A stretch of DNA of 57,314 bases from Flavobacterium hercynium. Its GTDB lineage: Bacteria; Bacteroidota; Bacteroidia; Flavobacteriales; Flavobacteriaceae. A program made the translations under genes and the position numbers. The notes beneath the pieces are model-generated. The model was not told where the DNA came from. It was given only the letters and a program-made list of their open reading frames with translations, and made no database searches. The DNA lies in the NCBI RefSeq assembly GCF_002217285.1, contig NZ_MUGW01000074.1, forward strand, positions 1 through 57,314, written 5' to 3'. This document shows positions 26,609-34,981 of this stretch, piece after piece; within the stretch, counting starts at the first letter, position 1, and every line of letters begins with the position of its first letter.

Positions 26609-27448
26609 TTAGAATGATGTTGAAGTGGTAAGTTCTTTCCAGTTTTCAAGTTCTGTTTTTACGATCTCTATTTTACTGTTTGCCATATCATACGCATCTT
26701 GTCCTAAAAATAAGTGCAATGGTGGATTTTTCTCCTTGCTAATTTGAATTAAAGCATCAATTGCTTTTTCCGGATCGCCCGGCTGATTTCCGTTGATTTC
26801 ATTTTGATGCGCTATAACTGACTGACGAGCTTCTTCATAATCAGCAATTGGATTTTTCGGTAATCCCATTGAACCTTCAGATAAGAAGCTAGTTCTAAAA
26901 TACCCTGGATACACCAAAGTAACATTTACTCCAAATTCTTTAACTTCTGCCTGCAAACCTTCTGTTAATCCTGATACGGCAAATTTAGTAGAACAATAAA
27001 TTCCCCAACCTGCAAATCCTCCGTGGTATCCTCCTATAGAAGAGATATTAAAGAAATGTCCTGATTTTTGAGCTCTAAAATGTGGCATTGTATTTCGAAT
27101 TACATTTAGCAAACCAAATACATTTACATCAAAATTACTTCTTGATTCTTCATCTGAAAGTTCTTCTAATGTTCCTATTTGCCCATAACCGGCATTATTT
27201 ACTACGACATCAATTGTATTAAAATGACTTATTGCTTTTTGAACAGCAGCCTGAACACTGTTTTCTGTTAAAAGATCCATTTCGAGAGGTAAAAAAGAAT
27301 CTGATGCTGAACCAATTTCGCTAATCAACGAATTTACATTTCTGGAAGTTGCGGCTACTTTATAACCACTTGCCAATAGTTTTTTTGCTAAAACCAAACC
27401 TAAACCTTTTGAGGCTCCTGTTACGAACCATACTTTATTTGTTTCCAT
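26609..27448 (-). CDS. Short-chain dehydrogenase/reductase
   Basis: A 279-aa classical SDR with a Rossmann fold. The cofactor motif TGASKGLG is at residues ~10-17, NNAGYG is present, and the catalytic set Ser (ISSIGGYHGG), Tyr and Lys (YCSTKFA) is complete. Arg residues after strand 2 (TSRN) suggest NADP preference. The substrate is unknown. It is transcribed alone, with a TACTTTTG box upstream and a terminator downstream. The AraC regulator next to it is the obvious candidate regulator. Confidence 0.92.
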   Translation of the reverse strand: METNKVWFVTGASKGLGLVLAKKLLASGYKVAATSRNVNSLISEIGSASDSFLPLEMDLLTENSVQAAVQKAISHFNTIDVVVNNAGYGQIGTLEELSDEESRSNFDVNVFGLLNVIRNTMPHFRAQKSGHFFNISSIGGYHGGFAGWGIYCSTKFAVSGLTEGLQAEVKEFGVNVTLVYPGYFRTSFLSEGSMGLPKNPIADYEEARQSVIAHQNEINGNQPGDPEKAIDALIQISKEKNPPLHLFLGQDAYDMANSKIEIVKTELENWKELTTSTSF

Positions 27449-27474
27449 TTTTTAATAGTGTTTTAATTAGAAGA

Positions 27475-27482
27475 CAAAAGTA
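27475..27482 (-). promoter_or_regulatory. SDR promoter -7 box
   Basis: TACTTTTG on the minus strand lies 26 nt before the SDR start codon. The -33 position has no good match. Confidence 0.4.
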
Positions 27483-27534
27483 AGACAGCAACGGAGCGTT
27501 TGGCTAACGCAATTCAAACAGTAAATTACAAAAA

Positions 27535-28434
27535 TCAAACAACTCTAAATTGTGTAGGTGTAAGCTGGATATTTTTCTTGAAGAAGTTATTAAAATGTGT
27601 GGGTTCTTCGAATCCTAAACTGTATGCGATTTCAGAGACATTCCAATCGGTGTGTTTCAAAAGAATCTTTGCTTCCTGCAGAATACGCTCGGTGATAATT
27701 TCTGAAGTTGTTTTTTGTGTTGTTTCCTTTAATGCTCTGTTGAGATGATTGACATGAACAGTTAATTGATCTGCAAAATCAGCCGCGGAACGCAGAGAGA
27801 AACGTTGTCTGGAATTTTCTATTGGAAATTGTCTTTCGAGCAGTTCTAAAAACAATGATGAGATTCTGCTGGATGCATTAGAATGCTGTGTAACAGATAT
27901 ATTAGCAGGTTGCATTTTTAATGCGCTATGAATAAGTTCGAAAACTAAATTTCGCAACACATCATATTTATAGGTATAATCAGAATTTATTTCGACGATC
28001 ATTTGCTGAAAAATACTTTTAATTTTTTCTAACTGATCATCATCAATAGCAAAAACAGGCGAACCATTGGGTTTAAAAACCGGATATTCTTTGAGATTTC
28101 CGAACTGATGAAAAAAAGCTTCGGTAAAAACACAAAAAAAGCCTGTTTGCTGTTCTTCCAGTTCTTCCCAATTATAAGGTACTTGCGGATTTGCAAAGAA
28201 AAGAACCTGTTTCTCGATCTCTACGACTTTATCGGCATAATGTACTCTGTTTTTCCCGATGATCAGACTGATCTTAAAGTAATCGCGTCTGCTGTATGGA
28301 ATAGGCTTAGCGCTGCATCCCATAAATTCATCGAGTACAAAAACATTAAAATGTCCGATTTCTTTTTTAAGATTCTCGGGCATGAAAAGGAGTTTCTTTT
28401 GATAAAAATCTTCTATGCTTTCTAGTTTTTCCAT
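27535..28434 (-). CDS. AraC-family transcriptional regulator
   Basis: A 299-aa regulator with a cupin-like ligand-binding N-terminal domain and a C-terminal AraC double helix-turn-helix (VHVNHLNRALKETTQKTTSE, then DWNVSEIAYSLGFEEPTHFN, then FFKKNIQLTPTQFR). It lies upstream of the SDR in the same direction and downstream of a second AraC gene. The ligand is not predictable. Neighbouring SDR and quinone reductase genes make a redox or xenobiotic response plausible. Confidence 0.9.
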   Translation of the reverse strand: MEKLESIEDFYQKKLLFMPENLKKEIGHFNVFVLDEFMGCSAKPIPYSRRDYFKISLIIGKNRVHYADKVVEIEKQVLFFANPQVPYNWEELEEQQTGFFCVFTEAFFHQFGNLKEYPVFKPNGSPVFAIDDDQLEKIKSIFQQMIVEINSDYTYKYDVLRNLVFELIHSALKMQPANISVTQHSNASSRISSLFLELLERQFPIENSRQRFSLRSAADFADQLTVHVNHLNRALKETTQKTTSEIITERILQEAKILLKHTDWNVSEIAYSLGFEEPTHFNNFFKKNIQLTPTQFRVV

Positions 28435-28452
28435 TTTGTAAAGTTACAAAAT

Positions 28453-29283
28453 TCAAACAACACTCGTTGGGGTTCCGTTACAAATATCTTTCTGGAATTT
28501 TAAAAATTTAGTAGGAGAAATGTTTGTGAAATATTTGAAATCATGAATTAACTGGCTTTGATCGTAATATCCACAATCTTCTACCACGGTTAACCAATCA
28601 ATTTTTATTTCAGTTAAGGCGTTTTTCTGAATCTTTTCGACTGCTTTTAAAAACCTTTCATATCTGCTGACTTCTTTAATCGTATACCCAAAAAGCTTTT
28701 TCTGATTCAGCTGAATGTTACGTTCTGTCTGATTGGTTTGAGAAGCTATTGCTTTAATTGGATTAAGCGCTTCTTGTTTAAAGTTAGCCAAAAGTGTTGT
28801 AATCTGGTTTTGCTCTCCTAAATAAGGCTTGCAAAAGTCTAAGATATAGTCAACACGATTTTGATTATCTGGTATTTCCTTTAATTCTTCCCATAAGGCA
28901 GAGAAACAATTTCCGGGAACTAAATCATCGGGATGAACAGGAACTGTATGCGCTAAAAGTGCGTTACCAAAGAATCTGTAAAAAGCATCTTCTTTGAAAT
29001 TAGCTACTAAAATTTCTGAATTGGGTTCTAATGTATAATCAAAAGCTTGTTTTATGGGACCTAAAACCATGCACTTTTCGACTTGCAGCACATTATTTTC
29101 TTTTAATTTTAAAGAGCCTGCTGTTCCAAAGTTAAAAACCATAATGGTTTGAAAACTGGGTAGCAAGGTTTTTGTTATTGGAAGTGCTGTTTTATTCTCA
29201 GCAAAGTAAAAATGAGAAAAAACAGTTTCAAATGCCAAAGGAACTGCAATTCTGTAATTGTTATTTTCTTCAGCATTCTTCAT
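28453..29283 (-). CDS. AraC-family transcriptional regulator, divergent type
   Basis: A 276-aa protein with an N-terminal sensing domain and a C-terminal AraC-type DNA-binding segment (WLTVVEDCGYYDQSQLIHDF, then KYFTNISPTKFLKFQ), whose second helix-turn-helix is well matched. It starts 21 nt after lipB and ends 18 nt before the next AraC gene, so the three genes could form one transcript. The first helix-turn-helix is only weakly recognisable. Confidence 0.82.
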   Translation of the reverse strand: MKNAEENNNYRIAVPLAFETVFSHFYFAENKTALPITKTLLPSFQTIMVFNFGTAGSLKLKENNVLQVEKCMVLGPIKQAFDYTLEPNSEILVANFKEDAFYRFFGNALLAHTVPVHPDDLVPGNCFSALWEELKEIPDNQNRVDYILDFCKPYLGEQNQITTLLANFKQEALNPIKAIASQTNQTERNIQLNQKKLFGYTIKEVSRYERFLKAVEKIQKNALTEIKIDWLTVVEDCGYYDQSQLIHDFKYFTNISPTKFLKFQKDICNGTPTSVV

Positions 29284-29304
29284 ACTATTTTTATATTTAA
29301 GTCT

Positions 29305-30006
29305 TTATTGAATAAATTCTGCTTCGAATAAATGCGTTAAATGTTTTATGATTTTTGCTTTTACCTCGTCTTCATCTACTTTTTCTACACCTAGTTCTAC
29401 TTGCAGTGATGTAACGCCTTTTCCCCGAATTCCACACGGAATTATATTGTCAAAATAACCTAAGTCTACGTTTACATTTAATGCAAATCCGTGCATGGTT
29501 ACCCAACGGGAAGCACGTACGCCAAGCGCACAGATTTTGCGCGCAAAAGGTGTTCCAACATCTAGCCAGACTCCGGTTTCGCCATCGCTTCTTCCGCATT
29601 TTAATCCATATTCTTCTAAAGTGAGAATAATAGATTCTTCGAGAAAGCGTAAGTATTTATGAATGTCTGTAAAGAAATTTTCTAAGTCGAGAATAGGATA
29701 ACCTACAATTTGCCCTGGTCCGTGATACGTGATATCTCCACCACGATTTATTTTGTAAAAAGTTGCCCCTTTGGCTTCTAATTGCTTTTCGTTCAGTAAT
29801 AAGTTTTCTAAATCGCCACTTTTACCTAAGGTGTACACATGCGGATGCTCTACAAATAATAAATAATTAGGTGTAGGCAAATCGAGTTCTTCTCTTCTGT
29901 TTTTGATTTTTAAATCTACAACATCTTTGAAAAGGTCTTCCTGATATTCCCAAGTAGCTTTATAATCTTTATTCCCCAGATCCTGAAGTTGAATTTTTTT
30001 ATTCAT
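29305..30006 (-). CDS. lipB: Lipoyl(octanoyl) transferase
   Basis: A 233-aa enzyme that moves octanoyl groups from acyl carrier protein to lipoyl domains, the first step of protein lipoylation. RGGDITYHGPGQIVGYPIL is the LipB signature. The catalytic Lys lies in ARKICALGVRASRWVTMHGF and the Cys in IIPCGIRGKGVTS. It starts 5 nt after a lipoprotein gene and is co-transcribed with it. No lipA is in the window. Confidence 0.95.
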   Translation of the reverse strand: MNKKIQLQDLGNKDYKATWEYQEDLFKDVVDLKIKNRREELDLPTPNYLLFVEHPHVYTLGKSGDLENLLLNEKQLEAKGATFYKINRGGDITYHGPGQIVGYPILDLENFFTDIHKYLRFLEESIILTLEEYGLKCGRSDGETGVWLDVGTPFARKICALGVRASRWVTMHGFALNVNVDLGYFDNIIPCGIRGKGVTSLQVELGVEKVDEDEVKAKIIKHLTHLFEAEFIQ

Positions 30007-30011
30007 TTTGT

Positions 30012-30764
30012 TTATTTTTCAAACTCTACATCAAAGTTAAGTTTGTCAGGATTCTCCATATAATCCGTAAAAGGGTATTGAATTGTTATTGTTTTTCTGT
30101 CGTCGCTAAACACCGCATTTGGATTTGATGCTTTTTTGATTCGTTTAGGAAAATGATATTGTAGAATATAATTTGAAGATGCAAAAATCATTTTTGACAT
30201 ATCTGCTTCTGATTCCTGTTTTTTTTCAGCATCTTTTTTGTTTACAACTGCTTTACGGCTGAATTTTTTTCCGTCATAACTAAAACTCAATTTGCTGTTG
30301 TTATTTCCGAATCCTCCACCAAAAGGAGCTGTTGCATTTGCAGCACTTTCTAATTTTTGAAAAGCACTCAATGCCTGCAATACATCCTGCAATTCATTTA
30401 CATTTTTAAAGTCGTTAGAGATCTTCATTAAAAACTCTTTTTGCTCTGCATTCATTTTAGTATTGACTACATAATTTTCTAGCTTTTTAAGTTCTTTTTG
30501 TGTTTCAGGAGATAATTTAGCAATGCTGTCTTTTTTCTCCTCAAATAATTTTTTAAAGGTAAATGTGGTATCTATGCTTTTTTTAGCCTCAGCCCCCATT
30601 TGTTGTCCTATTTGATCACCCGCCATTGCCATTAAGGCTGAACCATCTATATCAACAGAAAATTTTCCGGTTCCGTTGTCGTTTACATGAATGTTTTCGG
30701 TAAAAGTACAACTCGTTAAGGTTGCTAATAAAAAAGAAAAACTAAGAAGTTTATATAGTTTCAT
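30012..30764 (-). CDS. Predicted lipoprotein of unknown function
   Basis: A 250-aa protein with a type II signal peptide (MKLYKLLSFSFLLATLTSC, lipid-bearing Cys 19). The mature part begins TENIHVNDNGTGKFSVDIDG, continues with charged helical segments and ends in beta-rich sequence. I do not recognise a named domain. The frame is open to 30785, but a TATATTTG box at 30783-30790 overlaps that start and supports the ATG at 30764. It is co-transcribed with lipB. Confidence 0.78.
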   Translation of the reverse strand: MKLYKLLSFSFLLATLTSCTFTENIHVNDNGTGKFSVDIDGSALMAMAGDQIGQQMGAEAKKSIDTTFTFKKLFEEKKDSIAKLSPETQKELKKLENYVVNTKMNAEQKEFLMKISNDFKNVNELQDVLQALSAFQKLESAANATAPFGGGFGNNNSKLSFSYDGKKFSRKAVVNKKDAEKKQESEADMSKMIFASSNYILQYHFPKRIKKASNPNAVFSDDRKTITIQYPFTDYMENPDKLNFDVEFEK

Positions 30765-30782
30765 AAAGATTAAATTTTTCAT

Positions 30783-30790
30783 CAAATATA
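30783..30790 (-). promoter_or_regulatory. -7 box of the lipoprotein-lipB unit
   Basis: TATATTTG on the minus strand fits TAnnTTTG, 19 nt upstream of the chosen lipoprotein start. No clear -33 element. Confidence 0.5.
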
Positions 30791-30964
30791 CGAACTCTTA
30801 TTTTAATTGCTTAATCGTTGATTTGTTTAATCGTCTAATCGAAAAGTTGCTCTTTCAATGCCATTCTGCTGTTCTGGTAATTTCCAGTGCACTACGATTT
30901 TCTACATTTTTATGCTAATAAGTGCTCCGACTAAAATGTTCTTTTAAAACCGGAAATCTCTAAC

Positions 30965-31205
30965 CTAGCCCCGACAGCAGCCTACCGTGTGGACATAAAA
31001 TTATACAGATAGGACTGAACACGAATTTCACCAATTTTCACCAATCTCTTTAGGTAAATTTTGGTTTGTGTAATTCATTTCAAAAAAAGAATTCGTGTCA
31101 ATTCGTGAAATTCGTGTTGATTTTAAAATTATGTCTACACGGCATGATAGCAGCGGTATCCTTTTTTGCTTTTTCTGCAAAAAAGATACAAGCGAATAGC
31201 GGGAC
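30965..31205. repeat. REP-like repeat split by an insertion
   Basis: CTAGCCCCGACAGCAG (30965-30980) and GATAGCAGCGGTATCC onward (31146-31205, ending GCGAATAGCGGGAC) look like two halves of one REP-like sequence. I recall this type as contiguous in other Flavobacterium spacers (memory, not checked). The right half has a hairpin, GTATCCTTTTTTGC (31156-31169) with GCAAAAAAGATAC (31177-31189). The 154-bp palindrome lies between them. Confidence 0.6.
30987..31140. mobile_element. 154-bp imperfect palindrome, copy 1 (MITE-like)
   Basis: The ends are a 14-bp inverted repeat with one mismatch: CCGTGTGGACATAA at 30985-30998 and its complement at 31129-31142. An inner pair of 28-nt arms (31018-31045 and 31091-31118) matches at about 24 of 28 positions. 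The loop carries GGTAAATTTTGGTTTGTG. A 153-bp relative lies at 38744-38896. It has no coding capacity. Flanking GACAGCAG and GATAGCAG may be a target duplication. Confidence 0.65.
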
Positions 31206-31245
31206 AAAACGGAATTGAAACACTGTAAATTACTGCTGCAAAAAA

Positions 31246-31273
31246 TCTAAAACCTGCATTCTAAAATCTGCAT
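31246..31273 (+). repeat. 14-nt direct repeat before the lysS promoter
   Basis: TCTAAAACCTGCAT is followed directly by TCTAAAATCTGCAT, which differs at one base. Each is two heptamers, so this belongs with the heptameric repeats elsewhere in the window. Confidence 0.65.
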
Positions 31274-31282
31274 TCTTTTCTT

Positions 31283-31290
31283 TATCTTTG
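31283..31290 (+). promoter_or_regulatory. lysS promoter -7 box
   Basis: TATCTTTG fits TAnnTTTG and lies 22 nt before the lysS ATG. The expected -33 region is occupied by the 14-nt repeats and has no clean TTTG. Confidence 0.55.
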
Positions 31291-31312
31291 AACTCTTAAA
31301 AAAGAGCACAAA

Positions 31313-33016
31313 ATGGCATTATCAGAACAAGAAATCATTAGAAGAGAAAAACTTCAGACCTTACGCAACTTAGGGATAAACCCTTATCCGGCAAATCTTT
31401 TTCCTGTAAATCATACTTCGAAGCAGGTGAAGGAAACTTTTGAGGAAGGTAAGAAGGTGATTGTTGCCGGACGTTTGATGAGTGTTAGAGATCAAGGGAA
31501 AGCATGTTTTGCTGAATTGCAGGATAGTGAAGGACGTATTCAATTGTATGTTAATCGCGATGTTTTGTGTGAAGGTGATGATAAAACGTTATACAATCAG
31601 GTATTTAAAAAATTAACTGATTTAGGTGACTTTATTGGTGTTGAAGGTGAATTGTTTACTACACAAGTTGGTGCAAAATGTATTCGTGTTAGTGGTTTTA
31701 CATTTTTGAGTAAAACGTTACGTCCGCTTCCGTTACCAAAAGTAGATGAAGAAGGAAATGTTCACGATGCTTTTAACGATCCTGAGTTACGTTACAGAAT
31801 GCGTTATGTTGACTTAACGGTTAACCAACATGTTAAGGATACTTTTATTAAACGTACTAAGTTATTCAATGCGATGCGTGGTTACTTTAACGATGCTGGT
31901 TATATTGAAGTAGAAACTCCAGTTTTACAGCCTATTGCAGGTGGTGCAGCTGCGCGTCCGTTTATTACGCACCATAATTCGCTTGATATTCCGCTTTACA
32001 TGCGTATTGCAAACGAATTGTACTTAAAAAGATTGATCGTTGGTGGTTTTGAAGGCGTTTATGAGTTCTCTAAAAACTTTAGAAATGAAGGTATGGACAG
32101 AACGCATAATCCTGAATTTACTGCTATGGAAATATATGTAGCTTACAAAGACTACAACTGGATGATGGAATTTGCTGAAGGTTTACTGGAGCATTGCGCG
32201 ATTGCCGTAAACGGAACTAGCGAAGTAACTTTTGGTGAGCACAAAGTAAGTTTTAAAGCACCTTACGCTCGTGTTACAATGACGGATTCTATTAAACATT
32301 TTACTGGTTTTGACATTTCAGGAAAAACAGAAGAGGAATTGTTTGATGCAGCAAGAGGAATGGGAATTGACGTTGATAAAACAATGGGTAAAGGAAAATT
32401 GATTGATGAAATTTTTGGAGCAAAATGCGAAGGAAATTATATTCAGCCAACTTTCATTACGGATTATCCTAAAGAAATGTCGCCTTTATGTAAAGAACAC
32501 CGCGATAATCCTGAACTTACGGAGCGTTTTGAATTGATGATTTGTGGTAAAGAAATCGCAAATGCATATTCTGAACTTAACGACCCAATCGATCAGCGTG
32601 AGCGTTTTGAGGATCAAATGCGTTTGTCTGAGAAAGGTGATGATGAAGCAAATGGTATTATCGATGAAGACTTTTTAAGAGCGCTTGAATACGGTATGCC
32701 GCCTACATCGGGAATGGGAATTGGAATGGATCGTTTGATTATGTACTTAACAAACAATGCTTCTATCCAGGAAGTTTTATTATTCCCTCAAATGCGTCCT
32801 GAGAAAAAACTAGCTCAAATCGAGTTGACTGACGAAGAAAAAATAATTATTGAATTGCTTAAAGCAAACGAAAATAAAATTGAATTAGGTCACCTGAAAG
32901 TTACAGCTAACTTAAGCGGTAAAAAATGGGATGCCTCGATGAAAAACTTATCTAAACACGGTTTAACTAAAGTTGCTGTCGAGGGCGAATTTAAAATGGT
33001 TGAATTGTTGGGATAA
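31313..33016 (+). CDS. lysS: Lysine--tRNA ligase, class II
   Basis: A 567-aa class II lysyl-tRNA synthetase that charges tRNA-Lys. The N-terminal OB fold (GRLMSVRDQGKACFAELQD) binds the anticodon. The catalytic domain has ELRYRMRYVDL, motif 2 in FRNEGMDRTHNPEFTAMEIY and motif 3 in PPTSGMGIGMDRLIMYL. After motif 3 there are about 65 extra residues ending in a winged-helix-like segment (GHLKVTANLSGKKWDASM). This makes it longer than the ~500-aa E. coli enzyme; similar extensions are common in Bacteroidota. It is monocistronic. Confidence 0.96.
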   Translation: MALSEQEIIRREKLQTLRNLGINPYPANLFPVNHTSKQVKETFEEGKKVIVAGRLMSVRDQGKACFAELQDSEGRIQLYVNRDVLCEGDDKTLYNQVFKKLTDLGDFIGVEGELFTTQVGAKCIRVSGFTFLSKTLRPLPLPKVDEEGNVHDAFNDPELRYRMRYVDLTVNQHVKDTFIKRTKLFNAMRGYFNDAGYIEVETPVLQPIAGGAAARPFITHHNSLDIPLYMRIANELYLKRLIVGGFEGVYEFSKNFRNEGMDRTHNPEFTAMEIYVAYKDYNWMMEFAEGLLEHCAIAVNGTSEVTFGEHKVSFKAPYARVTMTDSIKHFTGFDISGKTEEELFDAARGMGIDVDKTMGKGKLIDEIFGAKCEGNYIQPTFITDYPKEMSPLCKEHRDNPELTERFELMICGKEIANAYSELNDPIDQRERFEDQMRLSEKGDDEANGIIDEDFLRALEYGMPPTSGMGIGMDRLIMYLTNNASIQEVLLFPQMRPEKKLAQIELTDEEKIIIELLKANENKIELGHLKVTANLSGKKWDASMKNLSKHGLTKVAVEGEFKMVELLG

Positions 33017-33035
33017 TATTTTTTGAAATACATTA

Positions 33036-33069
33036 CAAAAAAGAGCTTCAATTTTGAAGCTCTTTTTTT
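33036..33069. terminator. Bidirectional terminator between lysS and rloB
   Basis: AAAAAAGAGCTTC and GAAGCTCTTTTTTT form a stem with a 5-nt loop. It serves lysS on plus, and overlaps the 3' end of the convergent RloB gene on minus. Confidence 0.9.
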
Positions 33070-33661
33070 ATGTTTTTTGTTTCTCTAAATAATCTACTAG
33101 TTCGTCGATATTGGTATAAGGATTCAAATCAAAAATTGCAATACCATAATTATCTTCAATAACAGACGATCTAATACTTTGCGCATTTGCTTTTGCTGTT
33201 GACAGCTTATCTTTTAAAATAGAATAATGTTTAAAGTTGTTTTTTTCATAGCTTTCCATTCCAATGCATTTCTTTAATTCTTTTTCCAGCTCGGATTCAG
33301 AAGAAAAAGCTTTAGTGCTTTTTTTATAATGAAACAAATACCATATCTCAAAACAAATACTAGAAAATATAACATCTGCATTTTTTTGAGAAGCGAGCTT
33401 AAAAACATCGCCTCGTTTTGCAAAATTATCATGATCGAAAACTACAAATATTTTTTCAAAACCATCTTTCTTTGCATTCTTTAAAACATCTGCGACATCT
33501 CCTCTACAATCAATTACATTAACAGCAATAGTTTTAGGTAAACCTAAATCTTCCTTCATCGCAGTAAAATAATTTTTCTCAGTCAATCCTTCACAAAGAA
33601 TTAAAACCTTTGCTTTAAATTCTCTAAATCTAAAATTATTAACGGGTCTCTTCCTAGCCAT
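33068..33661 (-). CDS. rloB: RloB-family TOPRIM-like protein (AbiLii-like)
   Basis: A 197-aa RloB-family protein. TOPRIM-like acidic motifs are visible: Glu24 in ILCEGLTEKNYF and Asp76/Asp78 in FVVFDHDNF. They are followed by the RloB hallmark SSICFEIWYLFHY (residues 100-112). The family is predicted to be a metal-dependent nuclease (inference). Its start codon overlaps the stop of the upstream ATPase (TAATG), so the two are translationally coupled. The pair matches RloA/RloB and the lactococcal AbiL phage-abortive system. All the motifs look intact. Confidence 0.87.
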   Translation of the reverse strand: MARKRPVNNFRFREFKAKVLILCEGLTEKNYFTAMKEDLGLPKTIAVNVIDCRGDVADVLKNAKKDGFEKIFVVFDHDNFAKRGDVFKLASQKNADVIFSSICFEIWYLFHYKKSTKAFSSESELEKELKKCIGMESYEKNNFKHYSILKDKLSTAKANAQSIRSSVIEDNYGIAIFDLNPYTNIDELVDYLEKQKT

Positions 33662-34893
33662 TATTTTGAATTTATAAAATCAATCAATTCATGTCTAAAA
33701 GTTTCTTTTGCAATATTGGGCACTGCACCTAATCTTCCTTCAATGTACCATTTTTCAAAATTCCCATCTCCTCTTATCCCTTTAATATCTGAAACAGTAT
33801 ATAATTCCGTTTCCCCTTTTGAATTTTTCTCCACTAAATTAATCTGATCTCTTCGTAAATTATTTTCCGGACTTAACAACGTAGTATCATGGGTTGCGAA
33901 TATAAACTGTGCACCTTTTGTATTTACTTCGGGATCATTAAATAAACTTAAAATATATTGTGCAATTTCAGGATGTAAACTTCTCTCAAATTCATCAGCT
34001 ACAATAGTGTCACCATACTTTAGAGCCATAAAGATTAAGGGGGAGAAAGAGATGGCTCGTTGTGTTCCAGAAGACTCATCAGAAAATTCAAATTCAATTC
34101 TCTCATTCTTATCATTTAGATGAATCGTTTTTATTACTCCATCTTTCTCTTGAAAATCTATAACTTGGGTATCCAACTTTTGTATTAATGACTTTGATAA
34201 ATTTAGAATTAAACTTTTTCCCTCAAAATCACTAAAAATATGTTTATTCGCAGTTCTATTAAATCTATCAGAATGAAAAACATCTGTAGTGAATACAAGT
34301 ACCATAGAAATTCTCTCATAAACACTTTTAGCTATTTCAATATTTTCAACGGCTGCCTTACTCAGAAACAACTGGTTCTCAGTAGTTCTTTGTTTTATGG
34401 TTTCAAAAATACCTTCATATCCATTACCTTTGTAAAACTCTTGTCTATTTCTTTCAAAAACTTTAACTTTCAAACCTTTAGGATAGAAAAAAAGAGATTC
34501 CTTTATGACTTCTTTTTCAAAAACTTCAATAGAATAAGTATACAAAACATTTCCAATTAACATATCAATTGAAAAAAAAGATGGATTACGTAAACTTTTT
34601 TCACTTAGTTTGAACGGTTCATATAAGCTTATGGCTTCGTTGGGCTTATTATCTGTTGAATTCCTAACATATTCTCTAAAATCTCCCAAAGCTTTAATAA
34701 TATTACTTTTCCCACTGGCGTTTGGACCATAGATTGCTGCAGAAGTCAACGCATAATAATCTTTATTTTTTGTCGCCTCTGGATTGGTCACCTTGATACT
34801 GTTTACTGGATTTTTTAAATCACTGGGTACCATAGACAACTCTACCATTTCATTTATGGATCGAAAATTGGACACTCTAAAGTTTAACAACAT
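33661..34893 (-). CDS. rloA: RloA-like AAA/ABC-type ATPase (AbiLi-like)
   Basis: A 410-aa ATPase of the COG1106/AAA_15 type, related to OLD and SMC-like ATPases. Walker A is YGPNASGKSN (residues ~56-64). Walker B is DTIVADEFERSLHPE, followed by an H-loop-like FIFATHDTTLL. The start at the ATG 34893 (MLLNFRVSNFRSINE) is preferred to the GTG one codon upstream. A TATATTTG box precedes it. In RloA/RloB and AbiL systems the ATPase is thought to sense infection and gate the TOPRIM partner, by analogy with OLD and PARIS. Confidence 0.88.
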   Translation of the reverse strand: MLLNFRVSNFRSINEMVELSMVPSDLKNPVNSIKVTNPEATKNKDYYALTSAAIYGPNASGKSNIIKALGDFREYVRNSTDNKPNEAISLYEPFKLSEKSLRNPSFFSIDMLIGNVLYTYSIEVFEKEVIKESLFFYPKGLKVKVFERNRQEFYKGNGYEGIFETIKQRTTENQLFLSKAAVENIEIAKSVYERISMVLVFTTDVFHSDRFNRTANKHIFSDFEGKSLILNLSKSLIQKLDTQVIDFQEKDGVIKTIHLNDKNERIEFEFSDESSGTQRAISFSPLIFMALKYGDTIVADEFERSLHPEIAQYILSLFNDPEVNTKGAQFIFATHDTTLLSPENNLRRDQINLVEKNSKGETELYTVSDIKGIRGDGNFEKWYIEGRLGAVPNIAKETFRHELIDFINSK

Positions 34894-34923
34894 CACTTAA
34901 GGGGTTAATTTGTAAATATTATA

Positions 34924-34931
34924 CAAATATA
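34924..34931 (-). promoter_or_regulatory. rloA-rloB promoter -7 box
   Basis: TATATTTG on the minus strand fits TAnnTTTG, 31 nt before the rloA ATG. The pair therefore seems to have its own promoter. Confidence 0.5.
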
Positions 34932-34981
34932 AGGGTTATTTGCACTTTAACACTCTAAATAAGTAAATTGTTTCAGAACAG

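Larger units (their letters stand above)
30765..31312. other. 548-nt gene-free spacer upstream of lysS
   Basis: No ORF worth calling. From left to right it holds the lipoprotein -7 box, a stretch of short TTAATCG-like repeats (30810-30845), the left half of a REP-like sequence (30965-30980), the 154-bp palindromic element, the right half of the REP with its own hairpin (31146-31205), two 14-nt direct repeats (31246-31273) and the lysS -7 box. Confidence 0.8.

Noticed and set aside
26470..26649. 60-residue N-terminal extension of the quinone reductase
   Set aside because: It would read through the SDR terminator and overlap the SDR 3' end. A -7 box lies inside it.
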